From [Phialemoniopsis] sp. UDSM-2020 (lineage: Eukaryota; Ascomycota; Sordariomycetes; Thyridiales; Thyridiaceae), in the NCBI GenBank assembly GCA_018873225.1, contig JAEILZ010000001.1, positions 868,001 to 932,000 of the forward strand: 64,000 nt of DNA, given 5' to 3'. Position numbers and translations under genes: made by a program. The notes below the pieces were generated by a model. That model was not told where the DNA came from, did not search any database, and saw only the letters and a program-made list of their open reading frames with translations. Of this stretch, positions 54,769-64,000 are shown piece by piece; within the stretch, counting starts at the first letter, position 1, and every line of letters starts with the position of its first letter.

Positions 54769-56320
54769 ATGTCTCGACGCCCTTCGACGCACGAATCCAC
54801 TCACCTGGAGCCCATTTCGATCACAGAGACGGGCAGAACTGCTCGATGGAACTCTTCTCCGATCAAGGTTGCCCGTCTCGCAGCAACATACTGGTGCTTC
54901 ATTCTTCTCGGCTCAAATGACAGCTTATACGGTGTACGTCTCTACCCTTGGACACAATTGCGGATGAAAGCCATACACTGACACCAAGCAAAGGTTTTGA
55001 TTCCACGAGTACGCGCTTGAGCTATCCAACCACTCTGTGGGTGTGAGTACTGACCATGAGGCTACCATGCAGATTGAAGAGTTCTACAACATCTCATACA
55101 TTCAAGTGTCTCTCATTTTCCTATCTCCAGTCCTCGGGTTCATCATCAGCACGCTTTCGAACCACTCGATACACGTCCACCTCGGTCAGCGAGGCGTCAT
55201 CGCCATCGCCGGCACCTGCCAGCTCGTCGCGTACATCATCGCCTGCCTCCATCCTCCCTTTTCCGCCCTCGTCATCGTCTACGCCCTTGTGGGGCTAGGA
55301 TGCGGCGCAAAACAGGCCGCCTGGAACTCATTTGTAGGGGGCTTGGAGAACGCCAACGAGCTCCTCGGCCTTCTTCATGGGTGCTACGGCCTCGGGGCCA
55401 CACTTACGCCTGTCGTGTCCAGTATCCTGCTCAGCCAGCACGGCTGGCAGTGGTATCAGTGCTACTATATTTTTGTCGGCATGGCGGCGGTCGATACTTT
55501 GTTCTCGCTTGCTGTATTTGCGTCCCAGAGCGGCAAAGTGTACAGCCAGAAAGCTGGTCTCGAGCTGCGCCGACCTTCGATCGCTATTCAAGGCGAGTTT
55601 CTACCCGTGCAACCCGAACAGCAAGCAGAGCAGCACAGTTCATCCCGATCGAGCCGCACATTTGCTGCTCTTAAAGGCAGTAGGACATTAGCCTGTCTGA
55701 AGCACAGAGCTGTTCAGTTGTGCAGTGCATTCTTGTTGACGTATGTTGGCTCCGAGGTTGCCTTGGGAGGATGGCTGGTTACCTTTATGATGCGAGTCCG
55801 TGGCGGCTCTGCAGTGGCTTCTGGTGGTGTTTCCAGTGGCATGTGGGCCGGCATAACTGTCGGTCGCGTGATTCTCGGCTTCGTCACCGGTCGGCTGTTC
55901 AAGGTCGAAGTCCACGCAGTGGTTGCATACCTCATCATGGCAATGGTGTGCCATCTGCTATTCTGGCTGATCCCCAACTTCATCGCCTCCGCGGTGTCTG
56001 TTGCCTTGCTCGGTATGCTCTGTCGCCTTCCCGCCCTCTAGCTCCAGCATCGATACTGACGAAGGTCTCTAGGTTTCTTCTTGGGACCGATGTTCCCGGC
56101 AGTTGTAGTGTGCATCAGCAAGCGCCTACCACGACATATGCAGGTCTCGGCGATAGGGATATGCTCAGCGATTGGAGCATCCGGAGCCTCCATCATCCCT
56201 TATATGGTCGGAGCTATTGCCCAGGCCCGGTCAGTCTCTGTCCTGCAACCGATCATATTTGCCCTGCTTGTACTTTGCTTTGGCCTATGGCTCTTGCTGT
56301 GCCGTCTGTCTCCGATCTGA
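54769..56320 (+). CDS. MFS transporter, FHS/BSC6-like
   Basis: Exons 54769..54933, 54994..55008, 55073..56012 and 56073..56320 give 455 residues. Exon 2 is only 15 nt (VLIPR). The protein differs from the three sugar porters. It has the NDSLYGVLIP start of TM1, IEEFYNISYIQVSLIFLSP, GLGCGAKQAAWNSFVG, NANELLGLLHGCYGLGATLTPVV and a late FFLGPMFPAVVVCISKRLP, the pattern of the fucose-permease-like (FHS) branch of MFS in fungi. Twelve hydrophobic segments are plausible, with a central Ser-rich loop near 55610-55680. It may import the sugar or export an intermediate. Divergent from the regulator gene. Confidence 0.85.
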
Positions 56321-56517
56321 AGCATATAATATTGGACCGTCTTATTCGTTGGTAGAGTTTGTTGGTCAATCTATGTATGCACTGATGTCCTATAATAGTG
56401 TAGCTCAGCCAGACTGCTCCAATTTGTGTTTAAATAGTTCGTACAGTATCAGATAATGATTTCAAAGCATTATTGAGATAATAAACCCTCATTCATCTGA
56501 TAGCTAGCTATATAGGT

Positions 56518-58004
56518 CTAGAATGGCTCAGGCAGCCCGGCATCACGCTCCTCGGGTGTGTTAAACACATTGACCTTCCAAGCAGGATCAAAGGTGCAAG
56601 GAAGACCTCCAAAACGGGTCGGCTGCTTCCGCCCCAGGTCTGTCAAAGCATCATAGCTTTGGAGGCGTCAGTGATTACATCCGGTTTTTCAAAAAGCAAC
56701 TTGCAAATACATACCTTGCGTCGTCGAGATCAAAAACTTGGAAGTTGGACTGAATCCGGTGGGCCTTGACAGACTTGGGCAACACGGAGAACCCACGCTG
56801 TCACAAACTTGTCAATATCTGAAGATTGCGAGTTGTACTTGTCCATTGATAGCCATACCTTGATACCCCAAGAGCCAAGGACTTGCCCGGGGTCTTTGCC
56901 GTGTTTACGGGCAATCTCTTCCACAAGAGGGTTTCCTAGGACCTTGACGCCACCACGGTTGGCATCGCCCCCGAAGGGCATGTATGCCGTGATGTGTATT
57001 CCTTTGCGAGAGCAATAGTTGACGAGCTCCTGTTGGATGAGGTAGGGATGGGCCTCCACTAATGCGTTCATGTCAGTCAATGAATGCTAAAAAAAAGGAG
57101 GCAATGCTCATGAAACCTACCCTGATTTACTGCAGGCACAACCGAGGTTGCGTCGATGAGCTTCTGGATAATCTCCGGTTGGAAGTTGCTAACACCAATA
57201 CTGGAAAGGATCAGTTTCTGGTTCGGTGCCGACGCATACAAGTATCGTTGAAGCTCACCTCTTCACCTTGCCAGACTTTTGCACTTCAATCATGGCTTTC
57301 CAAGTATTGATCAGACTTAGCGAGGTGTCCAAAGTCATGAGGCCGTCCCCATTGTGTGGCTCGAGCTTGATACCGGTAGGTTGACTGGGATCCTCGACTG
57401 CCGCGAAGTTCACGGGCCAGTGAATCTAAGAACGACACGGCTATTAGTCTGCACGTCACCATCCGACTGCGGCGTAGAGCGTACCAGGTAGAGGTCTAGA
57501 TATGAAGTGCCTAGATCTGCAAGAGTCTGGTCCAGGGCTTTCTTTAGATTCTCCGGTCGGTGGTGACTGGTCGAACGAGATAAAAAACATGCCTCAAATT
57601 ATTTATGGGGTGGAAGGACTTACGAATTCCACGCCTTGCTTGTGATGAACAGGTCTTCGCGCCGAAACTTGGGGTTTTTGGACAGGACTTTGAAAGCTTC
57701 TCCGACCTCACCCTCGTTCTAGTGATGACACTTGTTAGTCAAATCACCACCACTTTTGCAACCTGATAAAAATCTACCTGGTAGAACTGGGCGCAGTCAA
57801 AGTGACGCATGCCACACTCCCACCTATCGATAAGTCATGCCATTAGCTTTCAGGAAGCTCCGCGGGTGCTCTCGCATTATGCCCTACTCACCCGGCGACA
57901 ACTGCATTGGTAACCTCGTTGGGTGCCGAAAGGAAGGTTCCTAAGCCGATGACGGGGATTTGGTTCCCATCATTCAGTACAAACTTCCTTTGATTCACAG
58001 ACAT
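56518..58004 (-). CDS. Aldo-keto reductase (AKR, xylose-reductase/Gcy1 type)
   Basis: Exons (transcript order): 57892..58004, 57778..57823, 57624..57718, 57485..57566, 57259..57425, 57121..57200, 56859..57058, 56715..56797, 56518..56656. They give 334 residues. Catalytic tetrad Asp47 and Tyr52 (FDCAQFYQNE), Lys81 (ITSKAWN) and His114 (LIHWPVN). The AKR signature IGVSNFQPEIIQKL and QVEAHPYLIQQEL are intact; PKSVKAHRIQSNFQVFDL binds the 2'-phosphate region of NADP(H). It ends GLPEPF, typical of fungal polyol/aldose reductase relatives. It probably interconverts an aldose and polyol or a ketose. Divergent from the transaldolase across a promoter with two CGG elements. Confidence 0.9.
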
Positions 58005-58280
58005 GACTGCTTTCTTTGCATTTGACCCTTGTTTCTGTATTGATGCGACGATGCAGCTGTTTCTCATCTACAAAGCAGGATCACTACACCATCATATCGT
58101 AGATGTCCAGTTACTAGCGTTGTAGCCGTTGTATTCTTCATCTTCTTCGATAACAAGGATTATGTCATCATTGCACCTCTTTCCGATCCAGGAGACCGTG
58201 GGGAAGCTTAGACGGAACCTTCACATGTGTGGAGAGAAAGGGTGGATGCCACCTTGGGCGCGGCGGCGGGAGGCGGGAAT

Positions 58281-58292
58281 GCGGATCCGCGG
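58281..58292 (+). promoter_or_regulatory. Cluster-type CGG element
   Basis: gcggatccgcgg shares GCGGAT with the other copies and is itself palindromic. It lies 277 bp from the reductase start and about 330 bp from the transaldolase start. Confidence 0.4.
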
Positions 58293-58331
58293 CAAAACCT
58301 CGGCTGCATACCCGCAACCGCAACTGCAACC

Positions 58332-58345
58332 ATCCGCCGTTCCCC
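58332..58345 (-). promoter_or_regulatory. Cluster-type CGG element, minus strand
   Basis: On the minus strand ggggaacggcggat, sharing AACGGCGG with the element near 40085. Together with the site at 58281 it makes an inverted pair. Confidence 0.35.
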
Positions 58346-58618
58346 GTCACCGTTTGATGTCACCGCTTTGATGAACATTTGAGGGGAAGTGCTCGAATGT
58401 GGGGGAGCTACGGATGATCGTTTCATCCATCTAGCATGCTTCATGGGATTGATCTTTCTTATAGGATGGCTAGAGTGCAACAGAAGTAAGAACATTGAAA
58501 AAGAATTAGGAGCTTCGATACCGTGGAAGGACATCGTGACGAATTTCGTTGATTTTGCATATTTCCCAACACACTATTGCGAAAAGGCTTGAAGACTTGC
58601 TCGTTTCTGATATCAGCC

Positions 58619-60051
58619 ATGGCTATCAACGGCGGGAAGACCAGGAGCGTCCTCGAGGCACTTGAGGATATTTGCAATGTAGACGTCGATGCTGTCGATC
58701 CCAAGGTGTCGACGGCGATGCCGTTCAAGCCACACAATCGTATGTTTACCCAAGAGAATCACAGGAGAAGCAGATTTTGATCCTGACTTTGCTTTTTGAC
58801 AGAAACATCGAACCAGGTCATTTGCTGCGAGACCATGCTCAAACCCGAATATCGCGAGATGTTTATGAGTAAGATGAAGCAGTATGGCTCCGAGGGCTGG
58901 GATGAGGTCTTCAATCGTGTGGTACGCCTACGCTCTCACTCCACTTGTCCACAGCTGCATCAGGGAACTAACCTTTTACAATGGTAGTCCGTACAATTCT
59001 GCGCCAACAACTTGAAGAATATTTCCGGCAGGGTGCTCATCCAGGTGTCACCTTCCCGTGTTTACGACAAGGACGCTGTTCTCGAGCAATGCTACGCTTA
59101 TGACCGGGCGTTTCGAGACCTAGGCGTTTCGCGAGATCGCTACGCCATCAAGATCTCCACTACGGGGCCTGGAATGGTAGCTGCTAAGCAGCTCAACCAG
59201 GAGGGCATCAGGACCCTTGGAACCTCTCTGTTCAGTCTGCCCCAGGCGATTGCGGCGAGCCAGGCTGGCTGCCTGTACATCAGTCCTTATTTCAATGGCA
59301 AGTATTCTATTTCGGCTTTGAAGACTGTGAGCCTGAAGCTAACAGTTATGATGCAGAGGTCGCAGCATACTCCGATGATTCGTTGATGCACAAGGGCGAA
59401 GATCCGGCACTTACGGTAAGCCTAACCTTCTTACATGCTAGGACGTTGCGCACATGAATACTAATGTTTGACGACAGCACCCTATGGCTCCCCGCGTGGT
59501 CCAGATCCTAGACACGTACCGGAAGCTCTACGAGAGCACTGGCAAGGAACAGCCACTGATTGTTATGGCGAGGTGAGACCCCATTCTTGCCCACGAGTGT
59601 GCGAAAATGACACTGACATTCGCGTCACAGCAATGCGCACCTTGGCGAGATCATCGCCAATGCCGAGCTAGGTTGCCAGCACATCACCATTCTAGCCAAT
59701 CACATGGAGGAGCTGGCCAAGACGCCGCTCGACGCCGCTGCCCTTGACAAGTACCCGCTCCTCCGAAACCCACCGCCCAAGATGCAGGCTCCGTACTACA
59801 AGAACCACAAGACTGCCGAGCGCCTGCGCGGTCACATGAAGATCGACCCTCTCGCGGGACCCGAGTGGGACGGCATCCTGGCTAGCACGGACGTCGACTG
59901 GCTGGCGGACAACGGCAAAGCCCTAAGCGAGGCGATGGAGTCTGACGCTGCGGTGGTGCGGAAGATGAAAGATGTCCTCAAGGCATTTGGGGACGCGGAT
60001 ATCAAGGCCAAGGCCGCGATAGAGGAGGAGATAGCAAAGCTTGCGGCTTAG
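58619..60051 (+). CDS. Transaldolase-family enzyme
   Basis: Exons 58619..58739, 58803..58921, 58988..59297, 59357..59415, 59478..59572 and 59631..60051 give 374 residues. The TIM-barrel transaldolase core includes VLIQVSPSRVYDKDA, then RYAIKISTTGPGMVA with Lys135 as the Schiff-base lysine, GTSLFSLPQAIAASQAGCLYISPYFNEVA, and IVMASNAHLGEII. It has a C-terminal extension of charged helices. It differs from canonical Tal1 (no KLASTWEG block) and belongs to a fungal transaldolase-like group. The intron after YFN begins with GC (AATG|GCAAGT) and is the only one that keeps frame. It would transfer a dihydroxyacetone unit between sugar phosphates and so links the cluster to central metabolism. Confidence 0.88.
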
Positions 60052-60990
60052 CATGCCAGCAGGGACCATGACATAAGCGACGTATTATGAGACGTTCTTA
60101 GATATGGGTTTAGCTGTTCTCAATGGAGTACTGTTGAGAGTTGATTCCCTACCCGCGAGACCCATTCCTCATGCAAGACCTTGTCACAGCCTCAGGATTG
60201 TGGAACACAAGATGTCGATGTTACACAACCTGCGTCGGCTTCCACTTCTGCCATCCGGGGTACATGCATCTTTTGCATGGTCACCCTGATGCCAAAGCTC
60301 TATTAGAACTATTTTCAAAGCTCAGTCGGGGAAGTATGGTGCATAGTCCTGCCGTTCTTTCAATCGTGTACATACTATGCTCAAATACTGACAACACGAG
60401 GATTTTCATCAGGTTGGTGATCGAATTGATTTCCTCATTCAGAATGATTCTACTGAATGTGACAACCAGCAGAGTAGACTGCTTGGCAGCAGCGTTGAAG
60501 TAGCCTATTGGCTACAGATGCTACCTCGACCCGGTCGTGTCAGACTTCATGCAACAATGCCAGGTAGCAGTAATCAGTAAGCACATCAGGAACGGCGAGA
60601 TATAGCGCCAAGATGAAAAATCCAGAAAAGTCTAGATTGGATGGCTCGCAAAAAGGCCCCCAAGTCGGAAGTCGCCTGTAACACCCTAATGACAAAGCCG
60701 TCAAACGTCAGGGTTGACGCTTGGTAATAGCCTAGCCAATGTTGATCAAGATTGTTGACAAGAACATTGAAAGCGAGGTGAGAAACTAGGGTATGTGTGA
60801 CTTGTTAAGAGGTAGGCTCGTGAGGTTGACTTGATTGATCGAATGTAAACAGAAGAGAGAGGCATGAAGAAGTATTAAAGGGAGCCCACGAGCCACTACT
60901 CAAGACCTGTTTACTCTTGCAATCATCATCCCCAGAACTTCAACACTTTGACTGCCGTCTCAAACAAATACCAACATCTAGTTGTCCAAC
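60052..60990. other. Intergenic region
   Basis: About 940 bp after the transaldolase gene, ending in the promoter of the small secreted protein. No motif of the cluster type, no RNA gene seen. Confidence 0.5.
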
Positions 60991-61563
60991 ATGAAGCCCA
61001 ACACTTTCTCTCTCATCGCACTGGCATTCGCCTCAAGCAGCTTTGCGGCTCCAACTGCCCAAGACGACGTCGACATCCTCGCCATTCCCATCGGACAACG
61101 TGAATTTACTACCCAATTGCTCTCCAAAGACGAAAGGTGCTAACGAGGTGTGGTAGTCTTCAATGATCACAACTTTGCCGGCACCCCGACAGCTCTGGCT
61201 CCGAACAGCTTGGGAGCCTGCGGTACGTACTCGTATATAGGGGTTCTAGGGCTCATCGGCTCCAATAGCTGATGTTTCATGACGCTTCCCGGTGTAGTCA
61301 ACACACCCAAAGGCTATACCGATTCGATCAGCTCTATCTTGATGACTTCGCCAGGCATCTTTGCCTGCCGATTCTATGAGTAAGTGATACGAAAGCCAAA
61401 GTTCCAATCTGCAGACTAATCACTGAACTCTAATGTGCTCGCCAGCAACACCAACTGTCAGGATAACCAGGGCGTCTTGGACAACGTTCGCACCAGCATT
61501 AGCGATTTGCGCAATGTCAACTTCAACGACCGGATTGCTTCGTACTTGTGCCTCGCCGTCTAA
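60991..61563 (+). CDS. Small secreted beta/gamma-crystallin-like protein
   Basis: Exons 60991..61099, 61157..61222, 61298..61379 and 61446..61563 give 124 residues. Acceptor choice in intron 1 is uncertain: AG at 61147 or at 61156; both keep frame and differ by three residues. A signal peptide is clear (MKPNTFSLIALAFASSSFA, then APTAQDD). The mature domain has VFNDHNFAGTPTAL, DSISSILMTSPG, CRFYDNTNCQD and NFNDRIASYLC, resembling the Greek-key crystallin-like small secreted proteins of fungi, with four cysteines that could pair. Secreted; role unknown (wall-associated or effector-like). Not part of the catabolic cluster by promoter motif. Confidence 0.75.
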
Positions 61564-61818
61564 GCGACCACTATGAGAACGGAGTGTATCCGTCAGTCAT
61601 AAACTTCTAATGTGATTACGACAACCAAATCACTGGACTACGCTAAATCGCCAGGTGAAGTTCGAGATGAGAGGCTGGCTCGCCTTTTCACAGTCTGAAG
61701 GGACTTCAAGACGTTCATTGCTATCGTTGCTTTCATTTCTACCGAGAAGAGAGAACTGTCATTCGTTATATGCTTTCATCGCTGCGTTTAAACTATCAAT
61801 GGAACAATTTAGGGACCC

Positions 61819-62710
61819 TTATACACTGCCTTGGTCTACATATTCTGAATCTTCCCTCAGGTTAGCTAACCAGACTGCCACAGCAGCAAGGTCTTCGGGT
61901 GAGCATAGAAAAGCCTGTGGGTGTAGTGACATGCTGTTCTCGCTTTGTTTGGGGTTCTCGAGAATTTTCTTTCCCAGAGCTGCTTTCAAGACTTGATAAA
62001 AGGCATGTTAGCACGCGATCTTGAATATCGAACTTGGACATTCTGAATGCCCGGTACACTAACATTCAGGGCGGATTGTATTGCAATGAATCTTGTCTGG
62101 ACCCCATCTGCTGGCCAGGCACTTTGTGAGATGTGCAACTCCCGCTGTCCTAGTGCAGTACCAGACTGAGCAAAATGGCATGTCAGCGGCCTCAGGGACG
62201 TAATAGATGGACAGGATCCCTACCATGCTCCATGTCCGGCTGCAAGCCATGCACCGAGGCAGTGTTGATGATCCAGCCCCGATTACTCTGTGTGTGCGGT
62301 TCTTGGGCTAGGAACTGGCGAACGGCATATCTGCTGCCGAGGTCGACGGATTTCAAGTTCATGGCCATCTTCACGTCAAATGCTGATGCATCTGCCTCGA
62401 CAGCTAGGTTATAAGGTTCTAAGGGAACTTGTGCATTATTGACCATCACATCCAGCCGGCCAAAAAATGTCACTGCTGCTTCCACGAGTTGCTGTACGTC
62501 CTCGGCCTGAGAGACATTCGCGCGGATGAAGTGCGCCCTTCCCACGCCCGACTCGTTGATGGCGTCTGCCGTCCTCAAGGGCTGTTCTGGTGGGGCATCA
62601 TCTGTCAGGTCGCTGCAAACCACTTTCCAGCCCTGCTGACCGTAAGCTAGAGCAATAGCCCTACCGATCCCAGAGGAGGAGCCGGTCACTATGGCGACTT
62701 TCATGGTCAT
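61819..62710 (-). CDS. Divergent SDR, catalytic lysine missing, C-terminus truncated
   Basis: Exons (transcript order) 62224..62710, 62064..62165 and 61819..61991 give 253 residues. The N-terminal half is a good SDR: VAIVTGSSSGIGRAIALAYG, VVCSDLTDD (NAD type), VMVNNAQVPLEPY and GWIINTASVHGLQPDM. The active-site motif reads Tyr165-C-T-R-Thr169, where Lys is required at the last place. The usual CPG after the next strand reads RPE, and the end (SPEDLAAVAVWLANLRED...) stops before any DGG region. It may be decaying or have a non-catalytic role. The AGVAHLTKCLASRWGPDKIHCNTI stretch is well conserved, so the loss looks recent. Confidence 0.7.
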
Positions 62711-63282
62711 TAAGGACTTGTGGAGGGGGGATGTAGCCCACAGTGGCTCAAGAAAGCCGCTTCTTCCCCACCTCAAACAATCGCTCAACCTGGCTTAGCT
62801 TTCGGCAGATTCGGTTGTGGCAGAACCGACAGTCTTGGCGCTCTGTGAGTGATTCAGGTCATGAGAGGCATGCGGGCCTGTCGATGATGCAAAGTGCTCA
62901 TGACCCTCTTGTACCCAGGTACGGGCTCACTAGAGATACATTGAATCGCATTGCACTGAAATATTAACCGATCAACTTTGTGGATTATTCATTCTGCTTG
63001 GTCCTCGATCTTGGTGCATTCCACTTTGCGAGGATCTGCGGCGCGCGACGTGCCTACCTCACTTGTGATTGACCTGTGATTCACGGCCAACTCAAAACAG
63101 CAAGCACCCCGGGACGTCACTTGCCCTTTTACTTCAATATCCTGAGGACTGATTTTAGGCTCCGAAGCCCCTCAGGTCCCTCTCTTCTCTACTCTTCTTT
63201 TCTCTCAGTCTTTCATCAGTCGCACCGATTCTTCTCTCTCTCAACACTTTGTCGCAAACGTCATTCTGCTAGCAAGTCGGTC
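62711..63282. other. Divergent intergenic region
   Basis: 572 bp between the divergent SDR and the F-box-like gene. CT-rich leader before 63283; no further feature seen. Confidence 0.5.
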
Positions 63283-64000
63283 ATGGTACTCACTAGGAGT
63301 AGGCGCCGCTTGCTAGAGGCTCAGGTTGGTTCTTCCATTCTCTCTTCAATTCCGGATCTCTCATTTCTGACTCCTCTATTCAGGCTGCATCCTTCCCATT
63401 CTTCGGACTGCCGCTGGAGCTGCGTTTCGAGGTCTACCGACACCTCATCGAGAGCATCCAGGATCGCGAATACCAAAAAGGGGGCGGAATGACTACCCTT
63501 TGCCCTCCGGCAATCGCTCGAGTCAACAACACGATCCGCAACGAGTTCTTGCCGGTGTATTACCAAAAGATTGTCAGACTCGAGCTCACCCTACACTACG
63601 ACCTGGATATTCGCAACGATGCGATCGCCCTACCCGTGGACAAGCATAAGAATCTGTAAAGGCTCTTTCCCTTAGGGCCGTTGCCAGGCTTCGAGTTCAT
63701 CCGCGAAATCGCCATCTATTACGGAGGTCCCTGTCAATACGATCAATTGAACTTCTTCCTTGATGTAACTCTTACCGAAGAAGAAGAGGAAGAGGACTTG
63801 TCCCGTAACATCCATCGCGGTGACAGGGTCGGAGATGCTATTCCAGACTGGAAAAGTTATGAGAACCTGCATACTGTGATTACCAAGTATTTGGGCCCGC
63901 AGGAAAACATTGACCAGATGAGAGAGTACAACGTACCTGTGGAGGAAATGATCTGGCTGATTTGGCGTGTTGCAGAGTACTGCCCGCGTGCGGCCAAGAA
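63283..64000 (+). pseudogene. F-box/2EXR-like protein gene interrupted by an in-frame stop (partial)
   Basis: Exon 1 is 63283..63324 (MVLTRSRRRLLEAQ), intron 63325..63383 (59 nt), then an open frame beginning AASFPFFGLPLELRFEVYRHL. That opening is typical of fungal proteins with an N-terminal F-box- or 2EXR-like helix. The frame meets TAA at 63657-63659, 105 codons in, but continues open in the same phase to the window end with protein-like sequence (GPLPGFEFIREIAIYYG; an acidic Glu-rich stretch; VEEMIWLIWRVAEYCP). A 20-nt GT...AG segment over the stop is too short for an intron and breaks the frame. Most likely a nonsense mutation or sequencing error. Function unknown. Confidence 0.6.

Larger units (their letters stand above)
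58005..58618. other. Divergent promoter region of aldo-keto reductase and transaldolase
   Basis: 614 bp between divergent starts. CGG-rich core 58256-58345 with two cluster-type elements on opposite strands. Confidence 0.55.

Noticed and set aside
63656..63675. 20-nt GT...AG segment over the stop codon in the last gene, as a possible intron
   Set aside because: Below the minimum intron length, and removing it shifts into a frame with stops.

Overview
The window is nuclear DNA of a filamentous ascomycete (Pezizomycotina, probably Sordariomycetes). The evidence is many 48-77 nt GT-AG introns with CTAAC-type branch sites, fungal Zn2Cys6 regulators, a PNP-NACHT-ankyrin NOD-like receptor, a GH55 glucanase and fungal sugar permeases. 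I assembled the gene models by hand from reading frame, splice signals and family motifs. All exon sums close in frame. No tRNA, rRNA, CRISPR array or intact transposon was recognised.

Left half (1-28.8 kb), mostly intron-poor housekeeping and accessory genes: the 3' end of a fungal transcription factor; an ochratoxinase/imidazolonepropionase-like amidohydrolase; an HSL-type alpha/beta hydrolase; a GPI-anchored Ser/Thr-rich wall protein; a class I glutamine amidotransferase; a 1401-residue NLR (PNP_UDP, NACHT, ankyrins); a PPxY protein of unknown function; a Myb-like protein; Ap4A phosphorylase; a FIT/SCS3 ER lipid protein; a GH55 beta-1,3-glucanase; then a 4.3 kb gene-poor stretch.

Right half (28.8-60 kb) is a dense catabolic cluster of 16 genes, many of them intron-rich: SDR, three related MFS sugar permeases, aldo-keto reductase, dihydroxyacetone-kinase-type ketose kinase, second SDR, sorbitol/xylitol-dehydrogenase-like MDR, PhyH-type Fe(II)/2-oxoglutarate dioxygenase, P-loop small-molecule kinase, two more SDRs, a Zn2Cys6 regulator, an FHS-like MFS carrier, a second aldo-keto reductase and a transaldolase. 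Several intergenic regions of this block carry nearly identical copies of a CGG direct repeat (GCGGAT-R-GCGG-(G)-A), which suggests one regulator, plausibly the Zn2Cys6 protein inside the block. The order uptake, oxidation/reduction, phosphorylation and C3-unit transfer points to catabolism of an unusual sugar, polyol or modified sugar. The substrate cannot be read from the sequence.

Right end (60-64 kb): a small secreted crystallin-like protein, an SDR that has lost its catalytic lysine and C-terminal DGG region, and an F-box/2EXR-like gene interrupted by an in-frame stop and running off the window.
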